Shown here: positions 58,035 through 64,000 of the stretch, piece by piece
Position numbering within the stretch: the stretch's first letter is position 1
How the letters are laid out: every line of letters starts with the position of its first letter
Assembly: GCF_900240335.1 (NCBI RefSeq)
Contig: NZ_LT964979.1
Coordinates: 62,001-126,000, forward strand
Direction of reading: 5' to 3'
From: Flavimobilis massiliensis
Lineage (GTDB): Bacteria; Actinomycetota; Actinomycetes; Actinomycetales; Cellulomonadaceae
Length of the DNA: 64,000 nucleotides
Position numbers and translations under genes: made by a program
The notes under the pieces: generated by a model
Told to the model about the DNA's origin: nothing
The model's database searches: none
What the model saw: only the letters and a program-made list of their open reading frames with translations

Positions 58035-58515
58035 GGGCAGCCGTCGTCGCGTCCGTGAGCGCGACGAGGTCGGCGGGCGCGAGCCCGACATCGAGGCCTC
58101 GGCGACCCGCGGAGACGTAGACGATCGCGTGGTCGAGCGCGGACTCGTCGACGACCGTCCGCAGGCGCTGCTTCTGACCGAGCGGGCTGATCCCGCCAAC
58201 GACATAGCCGGTTGCGCGCTCTGCAGCGGCGGGGTCGGCCATCTCGGCCTTCTTCGCGCCGACGGCGCGTGCGAGCGCCTTGAGGTCGAGCCGACCGTCG
58301 ACGGGGACGACGCCGACGACGAGGCGGCCGTCGGCGAGCGCGAGAAGCGTCTTGAAGACCTGCGCGGATGGGACACCGATCGCTGCGGCGGCCTCGAGGC
58401 CGTAGCCGAGATCGGTCGACGGGTCGTGCTCGTACGCATGGACGGTGTGGGCGACGCGCGCGCGATCGAGGGCGACGAGGGCAGGCGTGCCGGACGGGGT
58501 CGACTTCTTGGCCAC
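58021..58515 (-). CDS. YbaK/EbsC-family Cys-tRNA(Pro) deacylase
   Basis: 164 residues. Hydrolyses mischarged Cys-tRNA(Pro), improving translation fidelity. Family marks: TPALVALDRARVAHTVHAYE, VFKTLLALADGRLVVGVVPV (with the substrate lysine), VGAKKAEMADP, GYVVGGISPLGQKQRLRTVV and YVSAGRRGLDVGLAPADL. GTG 58515 fits the usual start (AKKSTPSGTPAL). Upstream codons are low-complexity and unlikely to be coding. Bases 58516-58860 hold no gene that can be supported. Confidence 0.92.
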   Translation of the reverse strand: MAKKSTPSGTPALVALDRARVAHTVHAYEHDPSTDLGYGLEAAAAIGVPSAQVFKTLLALADGRLVVGVVPVDGRLDLKALARAVGAKKAEMADPAAAERATGYVVGGISPLGQKQRLRTVVDESALDHAIVYVSAGRRGLDVGLAPADLVALTDATTAALSRD

Positions 58516-58860
58516 CGCGCAGGTGTACCGCGAGGGGGAGGTCGGTAGCAACTTCGACGCGACGCGTGCGTGGCGCGACGTGCCCGGCGGCCGGGGTGCG
58601 GGGCGGGCCTGCCCTGCGCGCGTGGCGCGGCGTGCTCGGCGTGCGGAGCGGGCGTGTCCTGCATGGGGTCGGGCGTGCTCGAGCGTGCTGGTGGCCGAGA
58701 TGACTGGCGGGCCGCTCGCCGTGGTGCGGGGCACGCTTCGCGCACGATCGTCCCTCTGCGCAGTCCTCATGCGACTCCCTGGCACGGACAGGTCGCAGGA
58801 GCCGTCTTCCTCCGCGCACGGGGTGAGCTGGGGGGTGAGAGGTCGGTCCAGCGGAGAATG

Positions 58861-58876
58861 TCGAACAGGTGTTCGA
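58861..58876 (+). promoter_or_regulatory. LexA (SOS) box
   Basis: TCGAACAGGTGTTCGA is a perfect inverted repeat in its outer six bases and matches the actinobacterial LexA consensus TCGAAC-N4-GTTCGA. GATACT (58875-58880) next to it is a plausible -10, so LexA would cover the promoter of the downstream DUF222/HNH gene. A tiny frame at 58887-58916 follows. Confidence 0.85.
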
Positions 58877-58973
58877 TACTCTGAAGATGTCGCCCCAGGT
58901 GAGCGACGCGGCGTGATCTGATACGCGACGAGACGACGAGGCGCAGGATGCAGCGCTGACGGAGGTGACGGCG

Positions 58974-60809
58974 ATGGACTTCATCGACCGCGGCGTGCGC
59001 GGCGCCGCTCCCGCCGCGCGGCCGCACATCCGTCGTCGGGGCGCGTCGCGTCCTGGTGCCGCGTCTCGCACCACTCACGTACATGGTGCGGCCTCAGCGG
59101 TGGAGCCAGGGGACACGCAGTCAGCTGCCGCCGCGAAGGGACGACAAGCCGCAGACGCCAACGAGTCTTCCCAGGAACAGAGTGCGTGGGACGAGGACGC
59201 GCGCGCGGAGAACTGTCAGGTCGAGGAAGCGCGCGCGAAGAACTCTCGCGTGGAGGATTCCTGTGCGTGCGCGTCGAGCGGCATGCTGCCGAGGGATCTC
59301 ATCGGTCAGATCACGCTCCTCGAGAGGCTGGCGGCGCTCATCGCGTCGTACGCCCTCGACGACGGTCCCGCCACGCTTGCGGCAGAGGCCTCCCGGCGAA
59401 CGGTCGCCGTGCTCGATCAGCTCGGTGCGCAGCGTCTCGCATGGCTCGGGCGCATCGAGGCTGACGGCCTGTGGCGGGCCGACACGGTGCGCAGCTTTCC
59501 GTACTGGATCGCATGGCACGACCATCGGTCGCTCGCGATCGCTCGCCGAGAGGCGTTGGCAGCGGCCCGTCTGCGCGACCATCTTCCCGCAACCCTGAGG
59601 TCCGCACGGGCCGGTCGTCTCACGGCACCGCAGGTCGAGGTGCTCAGCCGCACGCTGCCGACGTCGGACGAGCGGTGCGCCGCGCTCGCGCAGACGTATC
59701 CGCAACAGGCCTTGCCAGCTGAGCGTCCAGTGGACGGGGATGCCCACGACTCCGTGCCCTCAGACCGCGAGGCCCGGGCTGAGAACGGCATGGTGCCGGG
59801 CATCGGAGCCGACGGTCGCGTGCCCTGGGCGGACCCGTCGCACGACCCGTCGTGCCCGGCCGACCGCGGATGGTGCACGTGCGAGCGGGCGGAGATCACG
59901 GGGGAGCAGGCGATGCTCGGGGTCGCGGCCCGCTTCGACCTGCGTGACCTCGGCAAGGCCGCCCGGCGCTTCGCGCAGGTCGCAGACCCCGAGGCCGACG
60001 AACGAGGTTACCGGCACGCACAGGACCGTGAGCATCTCGACCTCTCCCGGACGCTCGGTGGCTACCACGTCTCGGGGTTCCTGGCCGAGGAACACGGGCA
60101 GATGCTCACGACCGCGCTCGATGCTGCGATCGGCGTGCCGTCGAAGGATGACGGTCTGCGGCCGACTCAACGACGCGCGATCGCGCTCGCAGGGGTCGTG
60201 CGGTCATACCTCGAACGAGGGGAGGCCGGGGGAGCCGGAGCAGGTGTCCGGCCGCACCTGACGGTGCTCGTCCCGTGGCGCGACTTCGTCGGTCTCGCCG
60301 GGCACGGTGCCACGGAACCCGGTGTCGACGAGCGCAGTGCTGAGGATGTCGTCGCGGAGCTGCTCAGCCCCGGACCGACGTGGCTCGACGGCTCAGGTCC
60401 CGTCCCGCGTCAGGTGCTCGAGAGGATCGCGGCGGACTGCGCGGTCACCCGCGTCGTCTTCGGACCGGACTCGGAGGTTCTCGATGTCGGCAGGTCGCAG
60501 CGGACGTTCACGTCGGCGCGCCGGAAGGCAGTCGTCGCACGTGACCAGGGCTGCGTCTGGCCGAGATGCTCGGCTCCCGTCCAGATCTCCGAGATCCACC
60601 ACGCCCGCCGCCACTGGGCGGACGGCGGCGGTACGTCGACAGACAACGCCGCGGTGCTCTGCTGGTTCCATCACCGTCACGTCGACCGCGAACGCATCGC
60701 CATGGCGTGGCGAGGCGGCTGGATCTTCTCCGACCCGGGCGGCTACGACAGACCGTGGGACCCAGGGTTCCCCGAGATCGACGACGGGGAGCCCTACCCC
60801 GATGGGTGA
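58974..60809 (+). CDS. DUF222/HNH endonuclease-domain protein (13E12 family)
   Basis: About 611 residues. The N-terminal roughly 110 residues are low-complexity and charged. The DUF222 region follows (LIGQITLLERLAALIASYAL, ARRFAQVADPEADERGYRHA, AEEHGQMLTTALDAAIG). The C-terminal HNH module reads RDQGCVWPRCSAPVQ, ISEIHHARRHWADGGGTSTD, NAAVLCWFHHRHVDR, with the paired His and Cys metal ligands present. ATG 58974 has GGAGG 9 bases upstream; GTG 58965 is the alternative. An SOS box lies about 100 bases upstream. Related mycobacterial 13E12 genes are LexA-controlled. A DNA-damage-linked nuclease is likely; the target is unknown. Confidence 0.9.
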   Translation: MDFIDRGVRGAAPAARPHIRRRGASRPGAASRTTHVHGAASAVEPGDTQSAAAAKGRQAADANESSQEQSAWDEDARAENCQVEEARAKNSRVEDSCACASSGMLPRDLIGQITLLERLAALIASYALDDGPATLAAEASRRTVAVLDQLGAQRLAWLGRIEADGLWRADTVRSFPYWIAWHDHRSLAIARREALAAARLRDHLPATLRSARAGRLTAPQVEVLSRTLPTSDERCAALAQTYPQQALPAERPVDGDAHDSVPSDREARAENGMVPGIGADGRVPWADPSHDPSCPADRGWCTCERAEITGEQAMLGVAARFDLRDLGKAARRFAQVADPEADERGYRHAQDREHLDLSRTLGGYHVSGFLAEEHGQMLTTALDAAIGVPSKDDGLRPTQRRAIALAGVVRSYLERGEAGGAGAGVRPHLTVLVPWRDFVGLAGHGATEPGVDERSAEDVVAELLSPGPTWLDGSGPVPRQVLERIAADCAVTRVVFGPDSEVLDVGRSQRTFTSARRKAVVARDQGCVWPRCSAPVQISEIHHARRHWADGGGTSTDNAAVLCWFHHRHVDRERIAMAWRGGWIFSDPGGYDRPWDPGFPEIDDGEPYPDG

Positions 60810-60890
60810 CGTCCAGGCCGCGACGACGAGGTCGAGCGCACACGTCCGTGCCACCGAGACCCGCGTCCACATGCGGTTGCGTGTCCTGCG

Positions 60891-61030
60891 TGCACAGCCG
60901 TGCCCCCACGACCCTGCCCGCACGGCTGTGCCCGCACGGCTGTGCCCGCACGAGTGTGCCCGCACGAGTGTGCCCGCACGAGTGTGCTCGCACTAGTGTG
61001 CCCGCACTGCTGTGCCAGCCCGACCCTGCC
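60891..61030. repeat. 14-bp tandem repeat, about ten units
   Basis: Units of 14 bases with consensus CGCACGRSTGTGCC. The best-matching units start at 60919, 60933, 60947, 60961, 60975, 60989 and 61003; two diverged units flank on the left and one on the right. There are no spacers, so it is not a CRISPR array. It lies in the convergent gap between the HNH gene and the helicase. 14 is not a multiple of 3, so it is not a coding repeat. Each unit has self-complementary GCAC/GTGC ends. Confidence 0.9.
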
Positions 61031-61085
61031 CGCAGGTCGGAGGCGCCTGCTGGGTGTTCCGCGGTGGGCACGGGGTGCGCGGGTT

Positions 61086-63695
61086 CTACAGGCTGCCGAC
61101 CTCCGTGATGTGCAGCACGACCTCGCCAGCTTCGTCGCTCGCGTCAAGATCGACGATGGCCCGGATGTGCCAGGCACGATCACCGTCCGGGTCGTCGAGC
61201 ACCTGGCGCACGGCCCAGCGCCGCGAGTTGCCGTCGACCTGCTCGGCCATCTCGACGAGTCGCGGCGAGCGTGCGGCGCCGGTGATGCCGATCGCGTCGT
61301 CGCCGTACTCCTCGAACATCGGGTCGAGCGCGTCGGCCCACGCGTCGGCGTCCCAGCCGTCGGCGGCATCGAGCGCGCCGAGCGCCGTGTACGCCTCACG
61401 CGAGGCAAGCTCGACGCGGCGGAACATCGCGTTGCGCACAAGAACCCGGAAGGCGCGCAGCGACCCCGTGACCGGCCGGACCTGCTCGCTCGCGCCCGCC
61501 CCCGAGAGAGGACCGTCACCGACGAGCGTGTCAGCGTCGTCGTCGACCGGGTTGGCGAGCCGCTCCCACTCGTCGAGCAGACTCGAGTCGGTGCCCTTGA
61601 CGAGCTCGCCGAGCCACTCGGTGAGCTCCTCGACCTCCTCGGTGCGGTGCTCGGCGGCGACCGTCTGCCGCATCGCCCGGTAGGCGTCAGCGAGGTAGCG
61701 CAGGAGGACACCCTCGGTGCGGTCGAGCTGGTAGCGCGACACGTACTCGGAGAACGTCGAGGCACGCTCGACCATGTCCCGCACGACCGACTTGGGTCGC
61801 AGCTCCTGGTCGGACACCCACGGGTTACCGCGCTTGTACGACTCGAACGCGGGCGTGAGGAGCTCCTCGAGCGGCCGGGGCCACGTGACGTCCTCGAGCA
61901 TCGCCATGCGTTCCTCGTACTCGTAGCCCTCCGCCTTGAGTGCGCCGATCGCCTCGCCGCGGGCCGCCCGCTCCTGGGCGTAGAGGACCTGCCGCGGGTC
62001 GTCGAGCGTCGCCTCGAGCACCGAGACGACGTCGAGCGCGTGCGTCGGGCTCTCGACGTCGAGGAGCTCCTGCGCAGCGAGTGCGAAAGGTGACAGCGGC
62101 TGGTTGAGCGCGAAGTCGCGCGGCAGGTCGACGACGAGCCTCACGCCCGGCCGCTCGACACCGTCGTCCCCGCGCACGCGGATCTTCTCGACGATGCCTG
62201 CCTGGCGGAGCGACCGGTAGATGCGGAACACCTGCCTGACGTGCTTGGCCTTCGCGGTCTCGTTGTCGTGGTTTGCCGTGAGCAGGTGCCGCATCGCGCC
62301 GACCGGGTCCTCGCCGTGCTCGCTGCGCGCGAGGACGTTGAGGACCATCGCGTGGTTGACGGTGAAGTGGCTCGTGAGAGGCTCAGGCTCGGAATCGCGC
62401 AGCCGCTCGAAGGTCTTGTCAGTCCAGTTGACCGAGCCCTCGGGGGCCTTCTTGCGGACGATCTTCTTGAGCTTCTTCGGGTCGTCACCGGCCTTCTGGA
62501 CGAGCTTGCGGTTCTCGATGACGTGTTCCGGCGCCATGACGAGCACGTCGCCGACCGTGTCGAAGCCAGCGCGGCCCGCGCGCCCCGCGATCTGGTGGAA
62601 CTCGCGTGCCGTGAGGTGACGCATGCGCTCACCGTCGTACTTGACGAGCGACGTGAACAGCACCGTGCGGATGGGCACGTTGATGCCGACGCCGAGCGTG
62701 TCGGTGCCGCAGACGACCTTGAGCAGGCCGCGCTGTGTGAGCCGCTCGACGACGCGCCGGTACTTCGGCAGCATGCCGGCATGGTGGACGCCGACGCCGT
62801 GACGCAGGAACTTCGACAGCACGCGACCGAAGCCTGACGAGAACCGGAAGTCGCCGAGCTCGTCGGCGATCGCGGCCTTCTCCTCGCGCGTCGCGACGTT
62901 CATGCTCAGCAGCGACTGCGCGCGGTCGACCGCGTCTTTCTGCGTGAAGTGGACGATGTACACGGGCGCACGATGCGTGTGGACGAGGTCCTCGACGACC
63001 TCCCCGAGCGGCTCGAGCACGTACTCGAAGTTCAGAGGCACGGGTCGCTGCGCACTCGTGACGAGCGCGACGTCGCGCCCCGTGCGCTTCTCGAGATCCT
63101 CGGTGAAGAACGACGTATCGCCGAGCGTCGCCGACATGAGGAGGAACTGCGTGCCGGGCAGCTCGAGAAGCGGCACCTGCCACGCCCAGCCACGCTGCGG
63201 GTCCGCGTAGAAGTGGAACTCGTCCATGACGACCTGGCTGATCGCGTCCGCGCCCGTCCGGGAGCCGCCGTCACGCAGCGCGACGTTCGCGAGGATCTCC
63301 GCGGTGCAGCAGATGATCGGCGCGCCCGGGTTGACCGAGGAGTCGCCCGTCATCATGCCGACGTTCTCCGAGCCGAAGACTTCGACGAGCGCGAAGAACT
63401 TCTCCGAGACCAGTGCCTTGAGCGGGGCCGTGTAGTACGTGCGACCGCCACGCCCCGCCTGGAACGCGGCGAGCGCCGCGAAGTGCGCGCCCATCGCGAC
63501 GAGGCTCTTGCCCGAGCCCGTCGGCGTCGCGAGGATGACGTGCTGCCCCGAGACGAGCTCCATGAGCGCCTCAGACTGCGCCGGGTAGAGCTCGAGGTCG
63601 CGCCCGGCGGCCCACTCCTCGAACGCCTCGAAGAGCGCGTCGGGGTCGGTCGATCCGGGCAGGGCTGCGGCGAGTGACGCGGTTCGGGTGCTCAT
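61086..63695 (-). CDS. DEAD/DEAH-type helicase with DUF3516 C-terminus
   Basis: 869 residues, superfamily 2 (Ski2/HelY-like). Motif I ATPTGSGKS, Ia YYTAPLKALVSEKF, II DEFH, III MSATL, and motifs IV-VI through VHHAGMLPKYRRVVE, VVCGTDTLGVGINVP and QIAGRAGRAGFD. The C-terminal third (about 520-869) matches DUF3516, seen in actinobacterial RNA/DNA helicases of unknown biological role. No signal or membrane part. ATG 63695 starts 9 residues before the folded region. The opposite strand carries the start of the next gene, with a TACGCT -10 at 63754-63759. Confidence 0.93.
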   Translation of the reverse strand: MSTRTASLAAALPGSTDPDALFEAFEEWAAGRDLELYPAQSEALMELVSGQHVILATPTGSGKSLVAMGAHFAALAAFQAGRGGRTYYTAPLKALVSEKFFALVEVFGSENVGMMTGDSSVNPGAPIICCTAEILANVALRDGGSRTGADAISQVVMDEFHFYADPQRGWAWQVPLLELPGTQFLLMSATLGDTSFFTEDLEKRTGRDVALVTSAQRPVPLNFEYVLEPLGEVVEDLVHTHRAPVYIVHFTQKDAVDRAQSLLSMNVATREEKAAIADELGDFRFSSGFGRVLSKFLRHGVGVHHAGMLPKYRRVVERLTQRGLLKVVCGTDTLGVGINVPIRTVLFTSLVKYDGERMRHLTAREFHQIAGRAGRAGFDTVGDVLVMAPEHVIENRKLVQKAGDDPKKLKKIVRKKAPEGSVNWTDKTFERLRDSEPEPLTSHFTVNHAMVLNVLARSEHGEDPVGAMRHLLTANHDNETAKAKHVRQVFRIYRSLRQAGIVEKIRVRGDDGVERPGVRLVVDLPRDFALNQPLSPFALAAQELLDVESPTHALDVVSVLEATLDDPRQVLYAQERAARGEAIGALKAEGYEYEERMAMLEDVTWPRPLEELLTPAFESYKRGNPWVSDQELRPKSVVRDMVERASTFSEYVSRYQLDRTEGVLLRYLADAYRAMRQTVAAEHRTEEVEELTEWLGELVKGTDSSLLDEWERLANPVDDDADTLVGDGPLSGAGASEQVRPVTGSLRAFRVLVRNAMFRRVELASREAYTALGALDAADGWDADAWADALDPMFEEYGDDAIGITGAARSPRLVEMAEQVDGNSRRWAVRQVLDDPDGDRAWHIRAIVDLDASDEAGEVVLHITEVGSL

Positions 63696-63819
63696 GGTGG
63701 GTCCATCGTCTCAGGTGCGACGGACATCTGGAGTGGCGGGCCCGGGGAGCCGCTACGCTCTTCGTCGCTGACATGCCTGGCGAATCAGCATGACGGTGCG
63801 AATGCCCTGAGGAGGGACA

Positions 63820-64000
63820 ATGGCGGATCCGCGGATGATCGACCGCACGTTCTGGGACGCGCTGTGCGCGAACGTCGTCGACGGGGCGCGCCTGCGCGCG
63901 ACGATCGACGAGGTGCTCGCCGCCGAGGTGTGGCTCGACGACCCCGACGAACCCGCGTGGACCCCCAGCGACGTCGTCGTGAGCGCCATCACCGAGACGA
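63820..64000 (+). CDS. Unidentified protein, 3' end outside window
   Basis: The first 60 residues are visible, beginning MADPRMIDRTFWDALCANVV and rich in Asp, Ala and Trp (EVWLDDPDEPAWTPSDVVVS). ATG 63820 has GGAGGG 4 bases upstream. I do not recognise a family. It diverges from the helicase gene. A TACGCT -10 at 63754-63759 would give a 5' leader of about 50 bases, unlike the leaderless genes around it. Confidence 0.7.
   Translation, partial: MADPRMIDRTFWDALCANVVDGARLRATIDEVLAAEVWLDDPDEPAWTPSDVVVSAITET

Noticed and set aside
58974..60809. HNH protein as a homing endonuclease or mobile intron protein
   Set aside because: It has the DUF222/13E12 layout and an SOS box; no intron boundaries, inverted repeats or target duplication are seen.
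60891..61030. CRISPR array
   Set aside because: Repeats are 14 bases, contiguous and without unique spacers; no cas gene is present.

Overview
The window is a high-GC actinobacterial chromosome segment. Leaderless starts, GTG starts and four-base stop/start overlaps are common. The 16S gene and the gene set (cysteine desulfurase–mnmA–MetE-like–ligA, gatCAB, a DUF222/HNH protein with a LexA box, a DUF3516 helicase) fit order Micrococcales, near Cellulomonas/Sanguibacter-type families. The family is an inference from remembered sequence character, not from a search.

Layout. 1-8001: sulfur/tRNA-thiolation genes (a desulfurase fragment and mnmA), a MetE-like protein, a divergent prolyl oligopeptidase and ligA. 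8014-9290: a ThuA-domain gene joined to remnants of a Gfo/Idh/MocA dehydrogenase and a sugar-phosphate isomerase. 9364-15117: a complete rrn operon (two promoters, 16S, 23S, 5S, terminator) with no tRNA in the spacer. 15418-19743: gatC-gatA-gatB, an acetyltransferase and a pterin dehydratase. 19882-23604: two different dihydroxyacid dehydratases in tandem. 24723-31858: a compact biosynthetic cluster with a KAS III/OleA-like condensing enzyme, GT2 glycosyltransferase, P450, OleC-like adenylating enzyme and OleD-like reductase, plus a divergent second P450. 32005-34067: a two-component system. 34237-44352: branched-chain amino-acid genes (ilvB-ilvN-ilvC, leuB, ilvE, cimA). ilvB and cimA each have a short leader peptide rich in branched-chain residues and a terminator hairpin ending in a T run. 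44415-46752: lipoate ligase, a DinB-like protein and a small XRE regulator/membrane protein pair. 46968-54035: a PadR-controlled ABC exporter with two very large paralogous FtsX permeases. 54107-64000: YggS, several membrane proteins, a second gene eroded by internal deletions, a YbaK-type deacylase, a LexA-box-associated DUF222/HNH protein, a 14-bp tandem repeat, a DUF3516 helicase and the start of an unidentified gene.

How it works together. Most of the window supports isoleucine/valine/leucine synthesis: citramalate entry, acetohydroxyacid synthase, reductoisomerase, dehydratases, LeuB and transaminase. The ole-like cluster lies between the ilvD pair and ilvBNC. It lacks OleB, the enzyme that decarboxylates beta-lactone to olefin, so a beta-lactone or a decorated derivative is the most interesting predicted product. 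Three copies of a roughly 51-bp palindrome lie in intergenic sites around these loci. Two loci carry genes broken by repeated internal deletions.
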